Source: Tannerella sp. (GTDB taxonomy: Bacteria; Bacteroidota; Bacteroidia; Bacteroidales; Tannerellaceae). From it: 6,169 nucleotides of DNA. Positions 1 through 6,124 of this stretch are shown one piece after another. The position numbers were made by a program, and so were the translations under genes. Where the stretch lies: assembly GCA_031275525.1 (NCBI GenBank), contig JAISOP010000224.1, forward strand, positions 1-6,169, given 5' to 3'. The notes under the pieces were generated by a model. The model worked only from the letters and a program-made list of their open reading frames with translations. It was not told the DNA's origin and did not search any database. Within the stretch, counting starts at the first letter, position 1. Every line of letters begins with the position of its first letter.

Positions 1-14
1 TTTTTGCAGTACAA

Positions 15-60
15 AGCCCGAAAATGTGCGCATACCGGGGTATGTAATCATTTTCGGGCT
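15..60. repeat. Long interrupted inverted repeat (two-tier hairpin)
   Basis: Outer arms AGCCCGAAAATG (15-26) and CATTTTCGGGCT (49-60) are perfect 12-bp complements. Inner arms CATACC (31-36) and GGTATG (39-44) pair again, with a 4x4 internal loop between the two tiers. Neither strand has a T-run next to the stem, so it is not a standard intrinsic terminator. It overlaps the end of a minus-strand reading frame, so some of the symmetry might be a coding or mobile-repeat relic. The function is unknown. Confidence 0.75.
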
Positions 61-206
61 GAAGGAATGCGAAAAACAGACCCGTAAATGGATGGTTTAT
101 TTCTTGACAGCTCCTTAACCAGCCGGGCGCACGAAGCCTTGATTACAGACTCCATTTTCAGGGTCGGACTTCCTTCAAACAAACTGATACTTATTTTTTT
201 ACCCAA
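48..206 (-). CDS. Small hypothetical ORF or gene remnant, minus strand
   Basis: On the minus strand a frame runs from just inside a stop (TAA at 212-210) to TGA at 50-48. It encodes 52 residues from a TTG at 206, or 35 residues from the ATG at 155 (beginning MESVIKASCARLVKEL, ending PSARK). The composition looks protein-like: mixed, basic, with few rare codons. After the TGA the same frame stays open to the window edge (LHTPVCAHFRALYCK), so the TGA may interrupt a longer reading frame. The TGA also overlaps an ATG (ATGA) that opens another frame, MITYPGMRTFSGFV. No ribosome-binding site is visible. I have a faint, unverified memory of similar short hypothetical peptides recurring in Bacteroides genomes, which would suit an interspersed repeat rather than a gene. 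Confidence 0.25.
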   Translation of the reverse strand: MGKKISISLFEGSPTLKMESVIKASCARLVKELSRNKPSIYGSVFRIPSARK

Positions 207-293
207 CTGTTAAAATAAGGAATACACGGGGCGGCGATTTTTTTTTGCAGGAAAAGTAACCGATATTCAAAAAAAATGGTCTATCTTGCGCCT

Positions 294-301
294 CAAATTT
301 A
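294..301 (-). promoter_or_regulatory. Possible Bacteroidetes -7 box, minus strand
   Basis: The minus strand reads TAAATTTG, an exact match to the Bacteroidetes housekeeping -7 consensus TAnnTTTG. It lies about 90 nt before the TTG, or 140 nt before the ATG, of the small minus-strand ORF. No proper TTTG -33 element sits 19-21 bp upstream; only a T-rich TTTTC is there. An 8-bp degenerate motif in AT-rich DNA is easily met by chance. Confidence 0.25.
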
Positions 302-370
302 GTAATAAACAAATAACGAATAAGAAAACACTATCATGACGGAATATCTAACAAATCGTAAGATTGAAAA

Positions 371-378
371 TAGGTTTG
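371..378 (+). promoter_or_regulatory. Possible Bacteroidetes -7 box, plus strand
   Basis: TAGGTTTG matches the Bacteroidetes -7 consensus TAnnTTTG exactly. It is the only perfect match I found on the plus strand upstream of susC. A transcript starting near 384 would carry the poly-G run, the alternative hairpins and the terminator at 516-555. The expected -33 region (about 346-353) has no TTG, which weakens the call. Confidence 0.3.
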
Positions 379-418
379 ATACCCTCTGTTTCCCAAATTG
401 TAAGTATATGTTAATCGA

Positions 419-433
419 GGGGGGGGGGGGGGG
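419..433. repeat. Homopolymeric G15 tract
   Basis: Fifteen consecutive G lie between CGA (416-418) and AATCCCC (434-440). Tracts this long are prone to slipped-strand length change and can form a G-quadruplex on the G strand. The last four G can also pair with CCCC at 437-440 around an AAT loop. The tract lies in no convincing gene, about 40 nt after the plus-strand -7 box, so any effect would be on transcript initiation, stability or structure and not on a reading frame. A sequencing or assembly length error is possible in such a tract. Confidence 0.9.
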
Positions 434-475
434 AATCCCCTGTATGATAGTTGTTTAGGTGAATATATGATAGAT

Positions 476-510
476 GGAGGTCTTTCGCAAAGGGCGATAC
501 CTCCGAAAGA
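476..510 (+). promoter_or_regulatory. Two mutually exclusive hairpins before a terminator
   Basis: Hairpin A pairs GGAGGT (476-481) with ACCTCC (499-504). Hairpin B pairs TCTTTCG (481-487) with CGAAAGA (504-510). They share bases 481 and 504 and cross each other with no linker, so only one can form at a time. They end 5 nt before the terminator stem. The arrangement resembles a conformational switch, but no ligand-binding fold was recognised. Confidence 0.5.
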
Positions 511-515
511 AACGG

Positions 516-555
516 CCTGCCGTCGCATTCGTGCGAGGGCAGGTTTGTTTTTTTT
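516..555 (+). terminator. Strong rho-independent terminator
   Basis: CCTGCC (516-521) pairs with GGCAGG (538-543). After a single G-G mismatch, TCGCA (523-527) pairs with TGCGA (532-536) around a TTCG loop. The stem is followed at once by TTTGTTTTTTTT (544-555). The polarity is plus: the minus strand has no comparable T-tail. It lies 500 nt upstream of susC with no recognised gene before it, so it ends either a small RNA or a leader transcript. Confidence 0.85.
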
Positions 556-583
556 AACCCTGTATGCGCTGCCGCAAAACAGT

Positions 584-620
584 CTCCGGGGAAAAGAGGC
601 GGGTCTTCTTTTTGCCGGAG
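584..620. other. Imperfect hairpin
   Basis: CTCCGG (584-589) pairs with CCGGAG (615-620), and AAGA pairs with TCTT inside, around a GGCGGG loop. It is followed by TTTGG, with no T-run, so it is not a convincing terminator. It lies between the terminator and the 21-bp repeat array. Confidence 0.5.
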
Positions 621-661
621 TTTGGTCGCGTTTGTGCGTAATCTTTGGAAAAGGCTCGGAA

Positions 662-745
662 TCCACGGATGTGGAAAAAATATCTACACATGTGGATGAC
701 TTGTTTACACGTGTGGAAAAAACATCTACATGTGTGGATTTGGGC
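662..745. repeat. Four tandem 21-bp units with palindromic cores
   Basis: Units start at 662, 683, 704 and 725, exactly 21 bp apart. Each opens with a 14-bp imperfect palindrome close to TCYACAYRTGTGGA, followed by a 7-bp spacer. The spacer is A-rich in units 1 and 3 (AAAAATA, AAAAACA) and different in units 2 and 4, so units 1+2 and 3+4 also form a 42-bp higher-order repeat. The 21-bp period is two helical turns, which puts all palindromes on one DNA face, as in a cooperative operator array. The period is also seven codons: in the frame of the ORF opening at 467 it reads as heptads such as STDVEKI and FTRVEKT, but that ORF is otherwise unconvincing. Confidence 0.85.
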
Positions 746-801
746 GTTTTCTGTTCGCTTTTTCGATTAACAAGAATAACAACACACTAATTATCAGAAA
801 A

Positions 802-951
802 ATGAGAAAAAAACGTACACCTTCCAAGGGTGTTGGCTGGCCTCGTATCCGGCCCCTCAAACCTGTTTTTTCGGCCTTTTCGCGAAGGCCCGGAACGGGG
901 ACCGGGACCGGTGAAAATTATGACACCTCCGGCTTGGGAGTGTGTGAGTAA
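802..951 (+). CDS. Possible small ORF in the susC upstream region
   Basis: The ATG at 802 opens 49 codons ending in TAA at 949-951. The product starts MRKKRTPSKGVGWPR and contains a Gly-Thr repeat (GTGTGTG, from tandem GGGACC repeats). The peptide is very basic at the N-terminus and has no signal peptide or membrane span. The start is preceded by an A-rich AGAAAA, which is tolerable for Bacteroidetes, where Shine-Dalgarno sites are weak. Against it: a hairpin (873-890) lies within it, there is no family I recognise, and frames of this length arise by chance. It could be a leader peptide or nothing. Confidence 0.2.
   Translation: MRKKRTPSKGVGWPRIRPLKPVFSAFSRRPGTGTGTGENYDTSGLGVCE
873..890. other. 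Perfect 6-bp hairpin GGCCTT/AAGGCC
   Basis: GGCCTT (873-878) and AAGGCC (885-890) flank a TTCGCG loop. A T6 run (866-871) precedes it on the plus strand, so in minus orientation the stem is followed, one base on, by an A-run and not by T. No terminator is implied in either direction. Confidence 0.5.
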
Positions 952-976
952 TTGTTTTATTTTCTTAATGTCATTG

Positions 977-1031
977 TCCCGTTTTTGTAACCACAAAACA
1001 GGAGTTTTGCTCCGGGATAAATGATTTTTTT
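977..1031 (+). promoter_or_regulatory. Structured susC leader with following T-run
   Basis: TCCC (977-980) can close on GGGA (1014-1017), enclosing two hairpins. The first pairs TTTTGT (983-988) with ACAAAA (993-998) around AACC. The second pairs GGAG (1001-1004) with CTCC (1010-1013) around TTTTG. This makes a compact three-way junction 38 nt before the susC ATG. A T7 run (1025-1031) follows after 7 nt. That gap is too long for a canonical terminator, but the element could be an attenuator or a stability element in the operon leader. An alternative CAAAAC/GTTTTG pairing (994-999 with 1004-1009) would break the second hairpin. Confidence 0.35.
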
Positions 1032-1054
1032 ATCAACTATTTAAATCTTGATTT

Positions 1055-4000
1055 ATGACAAATGATTTTATTTTATGTAGGAGGATTACATGGCGGAAAA
1101 TAGCTTGTTTGCTGTGTGTCCTGAATTGTTCGCTTGCCGTGCTTGCGCAGCAAAGGGTTGTGGGGACGGTGAACGACGTGAACGGAGAACCTGTTATCGG
1201 CGCCAATGTCGTCGAGAAAGGCGCTCCCGGCAATGGAACGGTGACGGACGTGGACGGGAAATTTTCGCTGAACGTGCCCGCCAATGCCGTGTTGCAAATA
1301 TCTTATATCGGATATATTATGCAAGAAATCAACGTGTCGGCCTGGGGAGAGGGCAAAAACCCGGTAATCAGGTTGCAGGAAGATATGCAGGCGCTGGACG
1401 AGGTGGTTGTGGTCGGGTACGGTACGCAACGGAAGATTAACCTGACCGGCGCCGTGGACCAGGTTACGTCCGAGGTGTTTGAGCGCCGCCCGATCACGAA
1501 CGTCACGCAGGGGCTGGTCGGCGCCATCCCCAACTTGAATATCAAGATGACGGACGGGAAGCCGACCCAGTCGCCGTCGTACAATGTGCGCGGAACGACT
1601 TCGATCGGGCAGGGCGGTAGTGCGCTGATACTGATCGACGGCGTGGAAGGCGATCCCCGCATGTTGAACCCGAATGACATCGAAAGCGTCTCCGTGCTGA
1701 AGGATGCGGCTTCGGCCTCGATCTACGGCGCACGTGCCGCCTTCGGCGTTGTACTGATCACGACCAAACCGGCGGCTACGGGGAAAACGACCGTGAACTA
1801 TACGGCCAATTTCTCCTCCAAATCGCCTACCACGACGCCCGACAATATTGTCGATTCCTATCTCTGGGCGCAGAGCTTCAGCGACGCCTGGTCGCGCTGG
1901 AACGACAACGGTACGACGCCGACGGCGGTCAACAAGACGATGAGTTTCTCGCCCGCTTATCTGGCCGAAATCAAGCGCCGGTGGGAAGACCCCAGCCTGC
2001 CGCGCGTCGAGATCGACCCCACAACCGGAGCCTACGAGTATTATTACAGCACGGACTGGTACAAGGAACTGAACAAGGAGAGTTTCTTTGCGCAGGATCA
2101 TAACATGACGGTCACGGGCGGTAATAAGATGGCGTCCTACTACCTGGCGGGACGCTATAACGGCGAAGACGGCTTGTACCGCTACAACACGGACAAGTAC
2201 TCGATGTACAACCTCCGCGCGAAAGGCGCCGTGCAACTGACGGATTGGTTGCAGGTGGACAACAATACGGAATATTCCGTCATGGGCTACCACCAGCCCA
2301 TCAACGTGGGCGAGGGGAGTAACATCTGGCGTAACATCGCCGACGAGGGGAATCCCCTGGCGCCGCTGCTCAATCCCGACGGCACGCTTTCGTTCCCCGC
2401 CGCCTACACAGTGGGCGACAGGTACCTGGGTAAGAGCGGCGCCGACCTGCAACAGAAGGTTTTCAAGAACAAAACGGCGCTCAAAGCCGAGTTCCTGGAC
2501 AAAAGCCTCACGCTGCGTGCCGACTTCACTTTCCAGAATACCGAATACAGCCACCAGCAGGTGCGCGTACAGGTGCCCTACAGCCGCTACGAGGGCGTGA
2601 TCGGCTATACCGGTACCAATACCAACGACTTGCAGGAACAGAGAAATACGACCCAGTACATGGCTACGAATATCTATGCCAACTACGTGAAATCGTTCAA
2701 CCGGACGCATAACTTCAACCTGTTGGCCGGATACAACTACGAGCAATCGACGTATCAAAGCGTGACCATGCAGCGCAACGGCATCGTGTACGAAGATGCC
2801 CGCGACATCAACCTCGCGTTGGGCAACAACATCAGTACGTCGGGCGGATACAACAAGTGGCGCATCGCCGGAGGATTCTTCCGCGTGAACTACAATTTCA
2901 AGGAACGTTACCTGTTGGAAGTGAACGGACGCTACGACGGCTCGTCGAAATTCCCCGACAACCAGCAATGGGCCTTCTTCCCGTCGGTATCCGCCGGGTG
3001 GCGGCTGTCGGAGGAATCGTTCTGGCGGGTCGATCCGGACGTCTTCTCGAATGTCAAGCTACGCGCTTCGTACGGCTCGCTGGGCAACGGCTCCATCTCG
3101 CCCTACACGTTTAGCGAGAATTTCAGCATCAGCCAGTCCGAGCGCATCCTCAACGGCGTCCGTCCGCAACGCACAAGCCAGCCCAACGTCATCCCCAACA
3201 GCCTGACGTGGGAAACGGCTACGACCGGCAATATCGGATTGGACATCAGCAGCCTGGAGAACCGCCTGTCGTTTTCAGGCGACCTGTACCGCCGCTGGAC
3301 GAAGAATATGTACACCGTCGGGCCGAGCGTGCCGGCCATCTTCGGCACCAGCGTTCCCAAAGGCAATTATGCCGACCTGGAAACGACCGGCTGGGAAGTG
3401 TCGCTGAACTGGACCGACCGGACTTCTTTAGCCGGTAAACCGTTCCTGTACGACGTGCGCTTCACGCTGGCCGATTCGAAAGCCATCATTACCGACTATT
3501 ACAATCCGGATAAGGACCTGAGCGACTACTACGTTGGCCAGACCGTCGGCGAGATATGGGGCTACCGCGTGGAAGGGCTTTTCCGTTCCGAAGAAGAAAT
3601 CGCCGCCTCGCCCTCGCAGTCGAACATCCTGGCGCATAACACGCGCCGCAACTACGTGGGCGACCTGAAGTTTAAAAACCTGGACGGTGACGACGTGATT
3701 TACCAGGGCCTGAACCGCGTGGGCGATTCGGGCGACAAGACGATCATCGGGAACAGCGAACCGCGTTACGTTTACAGCTTTACGCTGCATGGCGACTGGA
3801 GCGGTTTTTTCCTGACCGCCTTCTTCCAGGGCGTGGGGAAACAGCAGTGGTACCCGTCGTCGGAAGCGCGTTTCTGGGGACAATATAACCGTCCCTACAA
3901 CGACTATCCGCGCTGGCAGGAAGACCAACAGTTCCGCCCGGAGCTGCAAAACTTCGATGCCTACCTGCCGCTGCTCTCCGGCTACAACGCGCAGAACGGC

Positions 4001-4324
4001 AGCGGGCAGCTCCGCCTGCCCAACGACCGCTACCTGCAAAACGTGGCCTACATCCGCCTGCGGACGCTGAACGTGGGATATACCCTTCCCGCAAGCATCA
4101 CGCAAAAGGTGAGCGCCGCCGACATCAGGGTTTATATCTCCGGCGAAAACCTTCGGACCTGGTCGCCGCTGTACAAGATTACGAAGGATACCGACGTGAC
4201 GAGTATCTGGGGCGCCGGCACGCAAATCACGGGCGTCAACAGTGACGACGTCATGTCGAGCGGCGACGGCTACAATTACCCGCCGCTCCGGGCGCTCACG
4301 CTCGGCTTATCGGTAAGCTTTTAA
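1055..4324 (+). CDS. SusC/RagA-family TonB-dependent outer-membrane transporter
   Basis: This is the energised barrel of a SusC2D2-type importer. It moves oligosaccharides or peptides across the outer membrane using TonB-ExbBD. Residues 1-31 are a signal peptide (basic RR/RK, then a hydrophobic stretch ending AVLA before QQ). Residues about 34-108 are a CarboxypepD_reg-like domain (GEPVIGANV, TDVDGKFSL). LDEVVVVGYGTQRK (114-127) is the conserved SusC segment carrying the TonB-box-like motif. The plug spans about 125-240, with LIDGVEGD and SVLKDAASASIYGARAAFG. The rest is a beta barrel ending LTLGLSVSF with the C-terminal Phe expected for Bam recognition. At 1089 residues it is full length for the family. 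There is no extra STN domain before CarboxypepD_reg, so it is probably not a sigma-factor signal transducer. The substrate cannot be inferred. The start is uncertain: a perfect AGGAGG lies inside codons 9-10 and points to an out-of-frame ATG at 1090. Confidence 0.97.
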   Translation: MTNDFILCRRITWRKIACLLCVLNCSLAVLAQQRVVGTVNDVNGEPVIGANVVEKGAPGNGTVTDVDGKFSLNVPANAVLQISYIGYIMQEINVSAWGEGKNPVIRLQEDMQALDEVVVVGYGTQRKINLTGAVDQVTSEVFERRPITNVTQGLVGAIPNLNIKMTDGKPTQSPSYNVRGTTSIGQGGSALILIDGVEGDPRMLNPNDIESVSVLKDAASASIYGARAAFGVVLITTKPAATGKTTVNYTANFSSKSPTTTPDNIVDSYLWAQSFSDAWSRWNDNGTTPTAVNKTMSFSPAYLAEIKRRWEDPSLPRVEIDPTTGAYEYYYSTDWYKELNKESFFAQDHNMTVTGGNKMASYYLAGRYNGEDGLYRYNTDKYSMYNLRAKGAVQLTDWLQVDNNTEYSVMGYHQPINVGEGSNIWRNIADEGNPLAPLLNPDGTLSFPAAYTVGDRYLGKSGADLQQKVFKNKTALKAEFLDKSLTLRADFTFQNTEYSHQQVRVQVPYSRYEGVIGYTGTNTNDLQEQRNTTQYMATNIYANYVKSFNRTHNFNLLAGYNYEQSTYQSVTMQRNGIVYEDARDINLALGNNISTSGGYNKWRIAGGFFRVNYNFKERYLLEVNGRYDGSSKFPDNQQWAFFPSVSAGWRLSEESFWRVDPDVFSNVKLRASYGSLGNGSISPYTFSENFSISQSERILNGVRPQRTSQPNVIPNSLTWETATTGNIGLDISSLENRLSFSGDLYRRWTKNMYTVGPSVPAIFGTSVPKGNYADLETTGWEVSLNWTDRTSLAGKPFLYDVRFTLADSKAIITDYYNPDKDLSDYYVGQTVGEIWGYRVEGLFRSEEEIAASPSQSNILAHNTRRNYVGDLKFKNLDGDDVIYQGLNRVGDSGDKTIIGNSEPRYVYSFTLHGDWSGFFLTAFFQGVGKQQWYPSSEARFWGQYNRPYNDYPRWQEDQQFRPELQNFDAYLPLLSGYNAQNGSGQLRLPNDRYLQNVAYIRLRTLNVGYTLPASITQKVSAADIRVYISGENLRTWSPLYKITKDTDVTSIWGAGTQITGVNSDDVMSSGDGYNYPPLRALTLGLSVSF
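1079..1084 (+). promoter_or_regulatory. Perfect Shine-Dalgarno inside the start of susC
   Basis: AGGAGG is followed by a 5-nt spacer and ATG at 1090, ideal spacing for initiation. That ATG is out of frame with susC; its frame runs to 1440 with no SusC features (MAENSLFAVCPELF). The SusC frame has no ATG between 1055 and the hydrophobic core of the signal peptide. Bacteroidetes seldom rely on Shine-Dalgarno pairing, so chance is possible. An indel near 1090 that shifted the original start is the main alternative. Confidence 0.5.
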
Positions 4325-4339
4325 TGAATCACATAAAGA

Positions 4340-6112
4340 ATGAAAATTATGAACAGACATATTCAGTACCTCATCGCCGGCACGTTGCTGCTGGCAGGCC
4401 TCTCGGGCTGCGACCTGAGCGAAGCGCCGCAGGCCACGGCCTCCAAACAGGCCATATTCGAGTCGAAAAGCGGCCTGGAGTTATATGCAAACTCGTTTTA
4501 TGAATTGCTGCCCACGCCTTACGACGGCGTTTTCCAGGTGGACGATAATTCCGACCTCGTCGCCCGTAACGGGGTGGATACGCGCTTTTCGCCCAATGCG
4601 CTAAGCCCGGTCACCAGTTCGGGATGGTCGTGGACGAATCTCCGCAATATCAATTACTTTATTGAGAACTGCGAGAAAAGCGCCGTGGCGGAGAAGAATC
4701 ATTACCTGGGGCTGGCCCGCTTCTTCCGGGCATACTTCTATTTCGGCATGGTGAAGCGCTTCGGCGACGTGCCGTGGATTGACCGTACGATCGAGGTGAA
4801 CGACGAGGCCACGCTCTACGGCCCGCGTACCGACCGGTTCGAGGTGATGGAGCACGTGCTGGCGGACCTGAACTTTGCGGTCGAAAACATCACGACCACG
4901 TCCGACCCCTCCTGCACGACCATCACAAAGAACGTCGTGAGGGCCTTCAAGACGCGCGTTTGCCTCTACGAGGCTTCGCTGAGGAAGTATCATACCGGTT
5001 ACGGCAAGCAAAGCACGGCGGATACATGGTTTCAGGAAGTCGTGACCACGGCCAACGAAATCGACGGTTTCTCGCTCCACCAAGGCCCCAGCGCCTACCG
5101 CGAACTGTTCCTCCAGAAAGCGCCCTACGCGGACGAGACGATCCTCTGCGTCGCGCTGGACGCCGCCCTGTCAACATACAGTTCGCGCAACCGCAAGACC
5201 ATCAGCCCGACCTACGGCAACCGCCCGTCGCTCACGCGCCGCTATATCAACACCTTCCTCAACGCCGATGGTACGCGGTTTACGGATAACCCCGCCTACC
5301 GGACGACGCCCTTCACGGAGGAGGTGAAGAATCGCGACCCGCGCCTGCAACAGACCATCCGTCTGGGCAACTACCAGCGGACGGAAAACGGCACCCCCAT
5401 CGTAGCGCCGCCCAATCTCGACCAGTCGTACACCGGCTACCAGATCATCAAAGGGTGCTACGACGAGCGTTTCCCCTACGACGACGAGAGCCGCAACGAA
5501 AATGCGCACCTCATCTTCCGCTGGGCGGAAGTGCTGCTCAACAAGGCGGAGGCGCTGGCCGAACTGGGCCGGATGACCGATGCCGAATGGACGGCCACGA
5601 TCGGCGCCCTCCGCGCACGGGCGGGGATTACGGGCGCTTCGCTGACGCAACTGCCGACAACTGCCGACCCGTATATGCAGGCCTTCTACAAGAACCGTTT
5701 CGCCGACCCCGTCATGCTCGAAGTCTTGCGCGAACGCGCCGTCGAGCTGATCTTTGAAGGGCTGCGACCGGACGACCTGGTCCGCTGGCGCCTGGGCGAA
5801 CTCTTCGAGGAGGCTACGATGAACGGCATCTATGTGCCGGCGCTGGGCGAATATGACCTGAACGAGGACGGCGTCGCCGACGTCTGCTTCTACCAGGGCG
5901 AGCGCCCCTCGTCCGCGACCTCTTCCATCATCTTCGTAAACGTGACGCCTTCGAGCGAATCGGGTACGCGGCAACTCTCCAACGGCGCTTCGGGCGAGTT
6001 GATCTGGAACCCGGGACCGCGCGAATGGCTCGACAAAAAGTATCTCTACCCCATCCCCGAAACCGACAGGATAAAGAATCCCGCACTCGGTCAAAATCCG
6101 GGATGGGAATAA
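4340..6112 (+). CDS. SusD/RagB-family surface lipoprotein
   Basis: This is the substrate-binding lid of the importer: a lipid-anchored, mostly alpha-helical TPR-type protein that caps the SusC barrel outside the cell. Residues 1-23 are a lipoprotein signal with lipobox LSGC; C24 is the lipidated residue, and D25 and E28 follow, in keeping with the acidic surface-export signals of Bacteroidetes lipoproteins. An N-terminal SusD-like domain includes the hallmark ARFFRAYFYFGMVKRFG (126-142) then DVPW. The C-terminal SusD_RagB part has RWAEVLLNKAEALAELG (394-410), RERAVELIFEG (464-474) and the closing YLYPIPETD...NPALGQNPGW (568-589). At 590 residues it is complete. The start is ATG 4340, or ATG 4349 three codons in; both keep the signal peptide. 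It begins 15 nt after the susC stop with only a weak A-rich ribosome site, so it is in the same operon. Confidence 0.97.
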   Translation: MKIMNRHIQYLIAGTLLLAGLSGCDLSEAPQATASKQAIFESKSGLELYANSFYELLPTPYDGVFQVDDNSDLVARNGVDTRFSPNALSPVTSSGWSWTNLRNINYFIENCEKSAVAEKNHYLGLARFFRAYFYFGMVKRFGDVPWIDRTIEVNDEATLYGPRTDRFEVMEHVLADLNFAVENITTTSDPSCTTITKNVVRAFKTRVCLYEASLRKYHTGYGKQSTADTWFQEVVTTANEIDGFSLHQGPSAYRELFLQKAPYADETILCVALDAALSTYSSRNRKTISPTYGNRPSLTRRYINTFLNADGTRFTDNPAYRTTPFTEEVKNRDPRLQQTIRLGNYQRTENGTPIVAPPNLDQSYTGYQIIKGCYDERFPYDDESRNENAHLIFRWAEVLLNKAEALAELGRMTDAEWTATIGALRARAGITGASLTQLPTTADPYMQAFYKNRFADPVMLEVLRERAVELIFEGLRPDDLVRWRLGELFEEATMNGIYVPALGEYDLNEDGVADVCFYQGERPSSATSSIIFVNVTPSSESGTRQLSNGASGELIWNPGPREWLDKKYLYPIPETDRIKNPALGQNPGWE

Positions 6113-6124
6113 GGTAGCGTGTTT

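Larger units (their letters stand above)
210..415. other. AT-rich intergenic stretch, no gene seen
   Basis: There is no convincing coding frame on either strand. It contains a T9 run (238-246) with no stem in front of it, an A8 run around 269-276, and the two TAnnTTTG boxes listed separately. It looks like a divergent promoter region between the minus-strand ORF to the left and the plus-strand structured region to the right. Confidence 0.5.
384..555 (+). ncRNA. Candidate small RNA or terminated leader
   Basis: This is inferred only from a possible -7 box at 371-378, a structured stretch with two alternative hairpins (476-510), and a strong intrinsic terminator ending at 555. No known RNA family was recognised. 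The ATG-initiated frame at 467 is open through the terminator but looks non-coding. The element could be an independent sRNA of about 170 nt, the attenuated 5' leader of the susC operon, or the 3' end of a transcript starting farther left. The 5' end is a guess. Confidence 0.25.

Noticed and set aside
105..180. tRNA-like look on the minus strand
   Set aside because: No acceptor stem or TTCRANNC T-loop could be assembled; the sequence reads better as a coding remnant.
1..250. 9-bp direct repeat TTTTTGCAG at 1-9 and 242-250, as if target duplication around a 232-bp element
   Set aside because: There are no terminal inverted repeats inside the copies and the motif is T-rich; likely chance, and the left copy is at the window edge.
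334..666. Minus-strand 110-codon frame
   Set aside because: It runs through the terminator stem and translates the G15 tract as poly-Pro; no homology recognised.
662..745. CRISPR array
   Set aside because: Units are contiguous 21-bp palindromes with 7-bp related spacers; there are no 30-bp-scale unique spacers.
467..790. Plus-strand 107-codon frame through the terminator and the 21-bp repeats
   Set aside because: The heptad-like segment follows from a repeat length divisible by three; the rest overlaps the terminator and has no recognisable features.
787..996. Minus-strand 69-codon frame
   Set aside because: It is antisense to the possible 802-951 ORF, with no ribosome site or motif.
1090..1440. 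Plus-strand frame from the ATG behind AGGAGG
   Set aside because: It has a good ribosome site but an Arg/Gly-rich out-of-frame product of susC; kept only as a start-site puzzle, not as a gene.
1073..2968. Long minus-strand open frame (631 codons) opposite susC
   Set aside because: It is the antisense shadow of a GC-rich gene; the product is His/Val/Arg-rich with no domain, and the plus strand encodes an unmistakable SusC.
3428..4225. Minus-strand open frame of 265 codons opposite the SusC barrel
   Set aside because: It is an antisense shadow with no recognisable motif.
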